Shown: positions 24,130 to 30,780 of the stretch, piece by piece
Numbering within the stretch: the stretch's first letter is position 1
Layout of the letters: each line of letters begins with the position of its first letter
DNA from: 2-01-FULL-50-23 sp964509695
GTDB taxonomy: Bacteria; Patescibacteriota; Microgenomatia; UBA1400; MFAQ01
Assembly: GCA_964509695.1 (NCBI GenBank)
Contig: CAZDXN010000007.1
Span: forward strand, 1-41,552
Length of the DNA: 41,552 nucleotides
Reading direction: 5' to 3'
Position numbers and translations under genes: made by a program
Notes under the pieces: model-generated
The model's input: the letters and a program-made list of their open reading frames with translations, nothing else
Database searches by the model: none
Told to the model about the DNA's origin: nothing

Positions 24130-24951
24130 TCAATTACCCACGAGTTTTAGTTTTCTTGCGTTCTTCGATGAAATAACTTTTTTATCAGTTTTCAACTCAA
24201 TTTCTTTTCGAGCATTACCAGCTACAGTTCCACCTTCTCTTGCCACCCCTTTATTCTCTGGAAAATTTTTCGGTTGTCTCTTTTGTGAAATTTCAGTTGT
24301 AGCTGTTTCTGCTAACATGTTCAAAACTAATTCCAAATTCGTCATATTATCTCTCAGGTTTTCTTTTTTCAACCCCTTAAGATTTTTGTATTCTTTGGTG
24401 GTTAATCCAGCCCAGGCCTGGGTTATTTCATTGGTCAAGATCGCAAATTCCAGTCCTTCTTTGACTCCTCGGTTTTCCCATTCGTCCGTCAAGGTTTTGC
24501 GAATTTCAATAGTTTTTAAACGTTGGTTGATCCATTCTCGGCTATAACCCTTTTGTAAATATGTTTTTAACGCACGATTAATGGCCAATTCCGGATCAGC
24601 AGTTTCTTCTAACCGTTCATAGCCTACTCGTGCTAACCAAAGTTTAAATGGTTCAGCGTTTGGAGAAGGAATTGATTGAATAATTCGAAGCATAACTTCA
24701 GTATCTGCCGCATCCGTTTGGTAATACTTGCCGTCTGCTGCTTGCATTTTCAGTTGTACGATTTTTTCGTACACCTCACTACCTTCTTTTTGAAGCTTAA
24801 TTTTTAAGTCACTCCAGTATCTGCGGGGGATAGTACTTCCAGTTAGTACGGCCACAACATCAACAACTGAAAAATACCACTTTTCTTCTTTATCATTCCA
24901 TAGACGACGGATCTTCTTACCCTCAAAAATAGCAATTTTATGTCCGACCAT
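24130..24951 (-). CDS. DinD/Bro-N-like protein
   Basis: 273 residues. The N-terminal about 110 form a Bro-N domain (HKIAIFEGKKIRRLWNDKEEKWYFSVVDVVAVLTGSTIPRRYWSDLKIKLQKEG..., SPNAEPFKLWLARVGYERLEE), seen in phage antirepressors. The C-terminal part (GVKEGLEFAILTNEITQAWAGLTTKEYKNLKGLKKENLRDNMTNLELVLNMLAETATTEISQ, then GGTVAGNARKEIE) matches the layout of DNA-damage-inducible protein D. Such proteins bind DNA or proteins in stress responses, but the molecular role is poorly known. A TAGAAT box lies 9 nt before the ATG. It probably drives the YbaK-type gene as well. Confidence 0.85.
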   Translation of the reverse strand: MVGHKIAIFEGKKIRRLWNDKEEKWYFSVVDVVAVLTGSTIPRRYWSDLKIKLQKEGSEVYEKIVQLKMQAADGKYYQTDAADTEVMLRIIQSIPSPNAEPFKLWLARVGYERLEETADPELAINRALKTYLQKGYSREWINQRLKTIEIRKTLTDEWENRGVKEGLEFAILTNEITQAWAGLTTKEYKNLKGLKKENLRDNMTNLELVLNMLAETATTEISQKRQPKNFPENKGVAREGGTVAGNARKEIELKTDKKVISSKNARKLKLVGN

Positions 24952-24979
24952 ATTTAGTCAATTCTATCAATATTTTTTG

Positions 24980-25050
24980 AGCGAGATACGGGAATTGAAC
25001 CCGTCACTATACCTTGGGAAGGTATCGTTATACCGATTAACTAATCTCGC
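24980..25050 (-). tRNA. tRNA-Gly (anticodon CCC)
   Basis: A complete cloverleaf on the minus strand: acceptor GCGAGAT/ATCTCGC (7 bp), a D arm, anticodon stem ATACC/GGTAT with loop TTCCCAA and anticodon CCC (glycine, GGG codons), and T arm ACGGG-TTCAATT-CCCGT. The discriminator is U, as usual for bacterial tRNA-Gly. The CCA end is not encoded. Confidence 0.95.
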
Positions 25051-25137
25051 AACGTACAAAATCCTTTGTATTTTTACGTTGCTGAAACGAAAAATTCGTT
25101 AGAATTTGTACGTCTCGCACGCTAATACGAAATTATA
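25051..25137 (-). promoter_or_regulatory. Promoter and structured 5' leader of tRNA-Gly
   Basis: On the minus strand a perfect TATAAT (25137-25132) precedes the tRNA by about 80 nt. The predicted leader can fold: ACGTACAAA near 25110 pairs with TTTGTACGT just before the tRNA, and AACGAA-TTT-TTCGTT forms an inner hairpin. The leader also carries GCGAGAC, which mimics the tRNA 5' end GCGAGAT. Confidence 0.45.
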
Positions 25138-25150
25138 CAGCCTTGAAGGT

Positions 25151-25435
25151 TCAGTTCACTACAAAACCGGCTCGAACTTCTAGTTTTGTGATTCTTTTGT
25201 CGTGATCCTTGAACTCGTCAACCAATACATCCAGACGACGGTTCGTATAATCAACCTTCTCATCCAAGACCTCAACTTTTTCATTTACCTCTCGGATTTC
25301 AGCTTTCAATTCAGTCCTGACACCGTCAATTTTCTCATCTAGCTGGTCGAATCGGGGAAAGATGACCTGTTCCAAGACCTGAACCATCACGTCATTAATC
25401 TCTTTCTGAGATTTAGTCATTTTGCTCCGCACCAT
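25151..25435 (-). CDS. Small coiled-coil protein
   Basis: 94 residues from the ATG at 25435. Most of the chain (FPRFDQLDEKIDGVRTELKAEIREVNEKVEVLDEKVDYTNRRLDVLVDEFKDHDKRITKLEVRAG) is a continuous heptad-like coiled coil with hydrophobic a/d positions and many charges. Short coiled-coil proteins of this type are frequent in Patescibacteria, with no known function. The start is supported by TATATT exactly 6 nt before the ATG; the longer frame to 25495 would run through a terminator hairpin. Alternatives are an internal ATG (MTKSQKEIND). Confidence 0.75.
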   Translation of the reverse strand: MVRSKMTKSQKEINDVMVQVLEQVIFPRFDQLDEKIDGVRTELKAEIREVNEKVEVLDEKVDYTNRRLDVLVDEFKDHDKRITKLEVRAGFVVN

Positions 25436-25441
25436 ACCCCC

Positions 25442-25447
25442 AATATA
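25442..25447 (-). promoter_or_regulatory. -10 box TATATT, 6 nt before the ATG at 25435
   Basis: TATATT, spacer GGGGGT, ATG. Confidence 0.55.
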
Positions 25448-25462
25448 GCATTTTTCAATGGA

Positions 25463-25493
25463 AAAACTTGGCCGGGTGCTCATGACACCCGGC
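25463..25493 (-). terminator. Intrinsic terminator of the MFS gene
   Basis: On the minus strand GCCGGGTG, a 7-nt loop, CACCCGGC, then CAAGTTTTTCC: an 8-bp GC-rich stem followed within 4 nt by a T-run, starting 8 nt after the MFS stop. It also separates the MFS unit from the promoter of the coiled-coil gene. Confidence 0.8.
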
Positions 25494-25500
25494 ATATGTT

Positions 25501-26634
25501 TTAGTCATTTCGACGAACCATCCAGGCCAATCCGACCAAAATCAAGGCACTAATCGCCCAGATCTGAGTCGGCAGGACAAGAAAAGTCGCCAGACCCGAT
25601 AGCAATAGCCCAGTCGCGCTTCCCAAGTATCCGACACTGGATCGGATTGAGTTCATTGTCGACCGTTTCTCCGCACTCACGTGTCGATTAAAGTCACGGA
25701 AGATCACCGGTCGGATTGCTCCCCGTCCGATTTCATGGACGAATACCATCACCAGTGTCGGCATCAATGCCGGAGCCAGTGTTGGCAGGATCAGTGGGGC
25801 TCCGCATAGTAGTGCGACCGTCCAGAGTTGCATCTTAGGTTTTCCGCTAAGAGCAGAGCCGATCGCCATCGCTCCGGCGATTGGGATCCAGAGCATCCCG
25901 AACCACCAAGTCTCTCCACCGGCGAAGTTTTTCAACACCACCGGCCAAAAGTTGTTGAACGGCGCGATCGCCAAAGAGAAGATGAACGAGAAAACAACAA
26001 CCCTCCTCAGTTTCAAGTGTCGCCAAATTTCCTTCGCTGTTGTCAAGATGGCGATTTGTTTGCTGGCCAGTCGATGGTGAGCTCCCTCTGAGCGGCGTCT
26101 CAGACAGTAAATAGCGATCATCGCCTCCACCAAGAAACTGCATCCGGAGATAATCCACGGCCATTTCATACCATAGACGGCACCGATCCAACTGCCGATT
26201 ACAGCACTCGGGATCATCACTATTGCAGTCAGCCAGCCAGCCGTAGCCATTCCCGAAGCCACCGCCACTTCTCCCTCAGAGGTATTCGCCAACCAGCTTT
26301 CCAGGGCTTCGCTCATCAAGGCAGTGCCAATTGCGGCAAAAATCTCTGAGGCGGCGAAGACCAGGTAGATAGAACCAGCTGAGTTGACAAAAGAGCTGAT
26401 TCCCCAGCAAATGATCCCAAAGACATAAATCTTTCTTTGGCCGAAGACGTCGGCGATCTTGCCAGTGTAGGCATCCAGAGCGAATGTAACGCTCATGTAG
26501 ATGACGTTTAGGCTATTTGCCTGGAACAGATTTAGTCCGTTGGCGATTAGCCAAAGAACGTAAATACTGAAAAACCATCCAGTCGAAAAACTCTGAAGGG
26601 TTTTCAGAAGAATAAACACCTGCTTATTGGTCAT
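25501..26634 (-). CDS. MFS transporter, probable drug efflux, with attenuator-type leader
   Basis: 377 residues, about 11-12 membrane segments, and the MFS loop motif between helices 2 and 3 (DAYTGKIADVFGQRKIYVFG, matching D-x3-G-x2-AD-x-G-R/Q-R). The order of helices and the central cytoplasmic loop (CLRRRSEGAHHRLASKQIA...) fit a drug:proton antiporter type of facilitator; the substrate is unknown. The ATG at 26634 has a strong Shine-Dalgarno AAGGAG, unlike the leaderless starts nearby. About 225 nt of structured leader with its own short ORF lies between the promoter and this ATG, suggesting induction when ribosomes stall, as for inducible resistance genes. A good intrinsic terminator follows the stop. 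Confidence 0.85.
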   Translation of the reverse strand: MTNKQVFILLKTLQSFSTGWFFSIYVLWLIANGLNLFQANSLNVIYMSVTFALDAYTGKIADVFGQRKIYVFGIICWGISSFVNSAGSIYLVFAASEIFAAIGTALMSEALESWLANTSEGEVAVASGMATAGWLTAIVMIPSAVIGSWIGAVYGMKWPWIISGCSFLVEAMIAIYCLRRRSEGAHHRLASKQIAILTTAKEIWRHLKLRRVVVFSFIFSLAIAPFNNFWPVVLKNFAGGETWWFGMLWIPIAGAMAIGSALSGKPKMQLWTVALLCGAPLILPTLAPALMPTLVMVFVHEIGRGAIRPVIFRDFNRHVSAEKRSTMNSIRSSVGYLGSATGLLLSGLATFLVLPTQIWAISALILVGLAWMVRRND

Positions 26635-26858
26635 TTCGGATCTCCTTATCCATAGATTGTGTTAAGGTACCAGCCGCAGGAAACTACTCATGAGATAGTC
26701 TCATTTGGCCGGTACAGACTCCGAAGGGGGAAAAGAATATTTAGCCTCCTTGCGGAGGCTGGAACAGAAAATGTTACTTATGCCTCCGTAGAACCCAAAA
26801 GATCACCCGTAGAAAGGGTGTTGGCTTTGCGGCTGATGAGGCACATAACGTAGAACAT
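26635..26858 (-). promoter_or_regulatory. Candidate ribosome-controlled transcription attenuator upstream of the MFS gene
   Basis: Reading 5' to 3' on the minus strand: a 26-codon ORF (26858-26778); segment A CGGAGGC at its last codons (26788-26782); segment B GCCTCCG (26759-26753); segment C GGAGGCT (26749-26743). B can pair with A (7 bp) or with C (hairpin AGCCTCC-GCAA-GGAGGCT, 7 bp) but not both. The B-C hairpin is followed by AAATATTCTTTT, a terminator-like U-rich tract. Further pairing: CAGCCGCA in the leader ORF (26835-26828) with TGCGGCTG (26678-26671), and small hairpins at 26690-26704 and 26804-26820. A ribosome finishing the ORF would mask A and favour termination; a stalled one would favour A-B and read-through. 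Confidence 0.65.
26778..26858 (-). CDS. Leader peptide of the MFS transporter (26 aa)
   Basis: An ORF of 26 codons plus TAA, starting MFYVMCLISRK and ending LLGSTEA. Its ATG lies exactly 6 nt after TATACT, the same spacing as other starts in the window, so it is probably translated from a leaderless transcript. Its last codons (ACG GAG GCA) contain one strand of the anti-terminator helix and codons 8-10 contain one strand of the long-range helix, so ribosome position would decide the fold. I know no identical leader peptide; the size and position match leader peptides of inducible ribosome-drug resistance genes. Codons show no run of one amino acid, which argues against amino-acid sensing. 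Confidence 0.6.
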   Translation of the reverse strand: MFYVMCLISRKANTLSTGDLLGSTEA

Positions 26859-26864
26859 ATCGGT

Positions 26865-26883
26865 AGTATACCATACTATTATA
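26865..26883 (-). promoter_or_regulatory. -10 elements for the MFS leader transcript
   Basis: TATACT (26870-26865) lies 6 nt before the leader-peptide ATG, and a consensus TATAAT (26883-26878) lies just upstream and would start transcription about 13 nt before that ATG. No clear -35 box is seen for either. Confidence 0.5.
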
Positions 26884-26928
26884 AGATACCTGCCACGTCA
26901 GGCACGATCGGTATATACTGACTTCAGA

Positions 26929-27297
26929 ATGAAGAAAGCAAACAAACCAAGCACTCTAAGTCAAATTTTCCTGAAGCTACTTAATATCGCCCGTCTATAT
27001 ATCAGAATTCAAGTCCGTAGATTTTTCCTTAATCAGGGATTCGGAGAAATCAACCAGACTGTAAGTATCATCAAATTACCCAAAGATGGCAAGAATATAA
27101 AATTCACCCTCATCGAAAAAGTTGCCGGCATGACCATCTTCCACGGAGTCAGCAAAAATACGGTTGATGAGGAGGATCTCGCCTGGATAGAAAAAACTTG
27201 CACCAAAAACCGACCCGGTGCGATGGCTGCAGTCAGCAATGAAAACGACGACCCCCACCTCTTCAAAATCGTCCTCTGGAACGAAAACCCCGCCTAG
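26929..27297 (+). CDS. Unknown 122-residue protein
   Basis: The N-terminus is basic and amphipathic (MKKANKPSTLSQIFLKLLNIARLYIRIQVRRFFLNQGF), possibly membrane-associating; the rest is soluble (VSIIKLPKDGKNIKFTLIEKVAGMTIFHGVSKNTVDEEDLAWIEKTC...) without a motif I recognise. A TATACT box lies 9 nt before the ATG. It diverges from the MFS leader and precedes the helicase gene by 43 bp, so it could belong to either unit. Codon use looks normal; function unknown. Confidence 0.6.
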   Translation: MKKANKPSTLSQIFLKLLNIARLYIRIQVRRFFLNQGFGEINQTVSIIKLPKDGKNIKFTLIEKVAGMTIFHGVSKNTVDEEDLAWIEKTCTKNRPGAMAAVSNENDDPHLFKIVLWNENPA

Positions 27298-27340
27298 GAT
27301 GGAGTAAAATAGATCAATATTACATCGACAGGTTATCACA

Positions 27341-30298
27341 ATGAAAATCACCCCATATCATGCCAAATATTTTGCATATGAGTTAACCAAAAGATGCTCT
27401 TCTGATAGCCTTGAAAAATTGTCGTCAACTCTTTCAAACGCCCAAGTCGACCTAAACCCGCATCAAATAGAAGCCGCACTTTTTGCCTTTAAATCACCAT
27501 TATCAAAAGGCGCAATTTTAGCTGATGAAGTCGGTTTAGGTAAAACAATTGAGGCCGGATTAGTCCTATCCCAAAAATGGGCAGAACGAAAACGAAAGAT
27601 CCTTTTGATTGTTCCCGCCGCACTTCGTAAGCAATGGAATACTGAATTGCAGGAAAAATTCTTTTTACCCTCTGTCATATTAGAAACCAAATCATTTAAC
27701 CAGTGCATTAAAGAGGGTAATCTCAACCCCTTTAGTCAAGAAGATAAGATAACTATCTGCTCATACCATTTCGCCAGAGGCAAAGCATCCTACGTTAAGC
27801 AAACCAAGTGGGATTTGGCGGTCATAGATGAGGCGCATCGACTTCGCAACGTCTATAAACCTAGTAACAAAATTGCGCGAGAGATTAAGAATTCGCTGTC
27901 AGATGTTCTCAAAATTCTGTTGACCGCCACACCATTACAAAATTCTTTACTCGAGCTCTACGGCCTCGTAAGTATTATCGATGATCATGTGTTTGGTGAC
28001 CTAAAGAGCTTTAAGGCAGACTACTCTCACTCACCAAGAGAGCAAGAAGTTCTCACAGACATAATTGAAAAAGTCGTCGATCCAAAGCATCAACTTTTTA
28101 CCGATTTGCGAAATCGATTAAAACCGGTGTGTATTCGTACGCTTCGTCGACAGGTTCTGGAATATATCAAATATACAGAACGAAAACCGATTACCCAAGA
28201 CTACGTGCCCACCAAACAAGAAATCGAGTTGTATGACGGGATGTCTGAATATTTACAGCGCCCCACATTGTATGCCCTACCGTCTAGTCAGCGTCAACTT
28301 ATGACCCTTATCCTGCGGAAGCTTTTGGCATCATCTTCTTTTGCCATCGCTAGTACTCTTAATAATCTGGTAATTAAACTTGGGTTAGTTATCGACGAAA
28401 CGAAGAAAAAGCTAGAAACAACACCTGCTGAATTTGATACCACAGATATAGCCCAAAACTTCGAGGGCTTTGAGGACATGTCTGAAGAATGGATTGACGA
28501 CGAGGAGGGGGACGAGGATGAAGAAACTAGCAAAAAGGCCAAAGTATATTCAAAAGACGATATTCCCCTCATGGAGCAGGAAAAGAAAGACTTGGAAAAA
28601 TTTAGAGATTTAGCCAAAGCAATTTTCACAAATTCAAAAGGTGACGCACTTCTTATCGCCTTGAAAAAAGGTTTTGAGATGACCAAAGAACTTGGCGCCA
28701 AACAAAAAGCGATTATTTTTACCGAGTCCACCATTACACAAAGATACCTTTCAGAAACTTTACTGCCGGAAAACGGATATCAAGATAAGATTGTTTTGTT
28801 TAACGGGTCAAATAATGATCCGAAGTCAAAAGAAGTATATAAAAACTGGCTAGAGAAAAACAAAGATACAGACAAACTTACTGGTTCAAAGACCGCTGAC
28901 ATGCGTTCTGCGCTCATTGATTACTTTCACGATGAGGCCGATATCATGATCGCTACGGAGGCGGCCGCTGAGGGCGTTAACCTACAATTTTGTTCACTTG
29001 TTATCAATTATGATCTACCGTGGAACCCCCAACGTATCGAACAACGGATCGGCAGATGTCACCGGTACGGTCAGAAACACGATGTTGTGGTTATTAACTT
29101 TGTAAATCGGAAAAACGCTGCTGATAGTCGTGTCTATGACCTCTTGGATCAGAAGTTTAAATTGTTTAAGGGTGTGTTTGGCGCCAGCGATGAGGTGTTG
29201 GGAAATATAGAGTCAGGCGTCGATTTCGAAAAGCGTATCGCCGCAATCTACCAAGACTGTCGAACGACAGAGGAAATCAATACTGCCTTCGATAAACTTC
29301 AGGAAGAAATGGACGAAAGTATCCAGAATAATCTATCGGATACTCGCCAAACATTACTGGAAAACTTCGATGCGGAGGTTCACGAGAAACTCAAACTCAA
29401 TCTACGGGAAAGCACGATGTATCTCGATACCTACAACCGCTGGTTGTGGGATACAACAAGATTTTATTTAGGTGATAACGCAGAGTTTTCCGAGCATGAA
29501 TATTCGTTTGTCTTAAAAAACAATCCCTTCCCCAATGAGGAAATTGATGCAGGCCCATACAAAATAGGTAAAAATGTTGAGGATGCTCACGTCTACCGCC
29601 CCGGGCACTCACTCGCCCAAAAGATAATGACAGATATCAAATCAAAACAGTCCGAAGAAGCAGAAATCGTCTTTAACTATTCCGACAATCAAGCCATCAT
29701 AACTGTATTGCAGCCGTACATTGGCAAGAGCGGGGTTTTAAAAATTTCCAACTTTACTGTTGAATCATTCGAAGCGGAAGACAATATTATTCTCTCAGCC
29801 ATGACTGAATCAGGAGAGGTTGTTGAACCAGAAATTATCAAGAAAATATTCCAACTATCCGCAGACTCTATTACACCCCTTCAAATTCCAAACGAGAACA
29901 AAAATAAGTTAGACGATCTGGAAGATAAATACGTTAAGATCGTATCCACACAAATCGCCGAGCGTAACGGTAGCTTCTTTGACCATGAGGTCGATAAACT
30001 TGATAATTGGGCGGAAGACGTCAAGAAAGGATTAGAAATAGATTTGCGTAAGCTTGATATTGGTATCAAGATGTCAAAGACTAACGCAAAAAAGATCATA
30101 AGTCTTGATGAAAAATTGAAAGCCCAGAGAGAAATTAAAGATTGGGAGAAGAAACGAAATGAAATGAGAAAGCGATTGTTTGAGACTCAAGACGAGGTAG
30201 AATTAAAAAAGGAAAAGTTGCTTGAATCAGTTGAAGCTCGATTGGCTCAACACTCAAATATTGAGCCATTATTTACCATTCGGTGGAAAATAACTTAG
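27341..30298 (+). CDS. SNF2-family DEAD/DEAH helicase (defence-associated)
   Basis: 985 residues. N-terminal helicase lobe: LNPHQIEAALFAF (Q-like, 38-50), Walker A ADEVGLGKTIEAG (61-73), VPAALRKQW (Ia), Walker B AVIDEAHRLRN (DEAH 162-165), LLTATPLQNS (III). C-terminal lobe: AIIFTESTITQRYL, IATEAAAEGVNLQFCSLVINYDLPWNPQRIEQRIGRCHRYGQ with the SNF2-type arginine pair. The last about 100 residues are strongly charged and coiled coil (KAQREIKDWEKKRNEMRKRLFETQDEVELKKEKL). It resembles the SNF2-like helicases beside restriction and DISARM-type systems, which translocate on double-stranded DNA. It heads an apparent operon with a 156-aa protein (10 bp gap) and type III Mod and Res genes. Confidence 0.9.
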   Translation: MKITPYHAKYFAYELTKRCSSDSLEKLSSTLSNAQVDLNPHQIEAALFAFKSPLSKGAILADEVGLGKTIEAGLVLSQKWAERKRKILLIVPAALRKQWNTELQEKFFLPSVILETKSFNQCIKEGNLNPFSQEDKITICSYHFARGKASYVKQTKWDLAVIDEAHRLRNVYKPSNKIAREIKNSLSDVLKILLTATPLQNSLLELYGLVSIIDDHVFGDLKSFKADYSHSPREQEVLTDIIEKVVDPKHQLFTDLRNRLKPVCIRTLRRQVLEYIKYTERKPITQDYVPTKQEIELYDGMSEYLQRPTLYALPSSQRQLMTLILRKLLASSSFAIASTLNNLVIKLGLVIDETKKKLETTPAEFDTTDIAQNFEGFEDMSEEWIDDEEGDEDEETSKKAKVYSKDDIPLMEQEKKDLEKFRDLAKAIFTNSKGDALLIALKKGFEMTKELGAKQKAIIFTESTITQRYLSETLLPENGYQDKIVLFNGSNNDPKSKEVYKNWLEKNKDTDKLTGSKTADMRSALIDYFHDEADIMIATEAAAEGVNLQFCSLVINYDLPWNPQRIEQRIGRCHRYGQKHDVVVINFVNRKNAADSRVYDLLDQKFKLFKGVFGASDEVLGNIESGVDFEKRIAAIYQDCRTTEEINTAFDKLQEEMDESIQNNLSDTRQTLLENFDAEVHEKLKLNLRESTMYLDTYNRWLWDTTRFYLGDNAEFSEHEYSFVLKNNPFPNEEIDAGPYKIGKNVEDAHVYRPGHSLAQKIMTDIKSKQSEEAEIVFNYSDNQAIITVLQPYIGKSGVLKISNFTVESFEAEDNIILSAMTESGEVVEPEIIKKIFQLSADSITPLQIPNENKNKLDDLEDKYVKIVSTQIAERNGSFFDHEVDKLDNWAEDVKKGLEIDLRKLDIGIKMSKTNAKKIISLDEKLKAQREIKDWEKKRNEMRKRLFETQDEVELKKEKLLESVEARLAQHSNIEPLFTIRWKIT

Positions 30299-30308
30299 TT
30301 AAGAAATT

Positions 30309-30779
30309 ATGTCAATTTCAAAATTCGAGCTTTACCACGGCGTAGTTTTGTGTCAAATAATTCGCAGTCCAAGAGTGAGCGTAAAACTTCTCGAGAAGAG
30401 TAGCACTTTTGAGTGGAGTGCTTACGAAATTTCTGACAATCAAATTACATATAAAGTCTTTGTAAAATCGACATCCAATGTCAGAGTCGGCAGAAAAGGT
30501 CGACACTATTCATCTTTTACTTTTACGGTATCAGACATCTCAAAACTCAGACAAATAGAGACCGGTAAAAATCTCCTAATTTGTTTGGTTTGTGCAGATC
30601 AGGAAGTTTGTACGCTGGAATGGCAAGATATTGACCTTATGAGGCTCCTGTTTGAAAAACAGGTAACCAGCGTTATCGTGTCATGGAATAAAAATACACG
30701 ATTGCACGTAAAGTGTCGGGGCAAACACCTAGGTTACACTGTGCCCAGAAACAGATTAGCATTATACAATTGGCTGTAG
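30309..30779 (+). CDS. Unknown 156-residue protein between helicase and Mod
   Basis: Starts MSISKFELYHGVVLCQIIRSPRVSVKLLEKSSTFEWSAYEI. The sequence is rich in alternating hydrophobic residues, so mostly beta-strand (ITYKVFVKSTSNVRVGRKGRHYSSFTFTVSDISKLRQI, NLLICLVCADQEVCTLEWQDIDLM, VTSVIVSWNKNTRLHVKCRG), with several basic residues that could contact nucleic acid. No catalytic motif is visible and I do not recognise the family. It begins 10 bp after the helicase stop and ends 1 bp before the methyltransferase start, so it is a fixed part of the operon and possibly a specificity or bridging subunit; that role is inference. Confidence 0.75.
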   Translation: MSISKFELYHGVVLCQIIRSPRVSVKLLEKSSTFEWSAYEISDNQITYKVFVKSTSNVRVGRKGRHYSSFTFTVSDISKLRQIETGKNLLICLVCADQEVCTLEWQDIDLMRLLFEKQVTSVIVSWNKNTRLHVKCRGKHLGYTVPRNRLALYNWL

Positions 30780-30780
30780 T

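Noticed and set aside
26833..26839. CTGATGA on the plus strand as a hammerhead ribozyme core
   Set aside because: No GAAA core and no stems in the required places were found; the region is better explained by the minus-strand leader.
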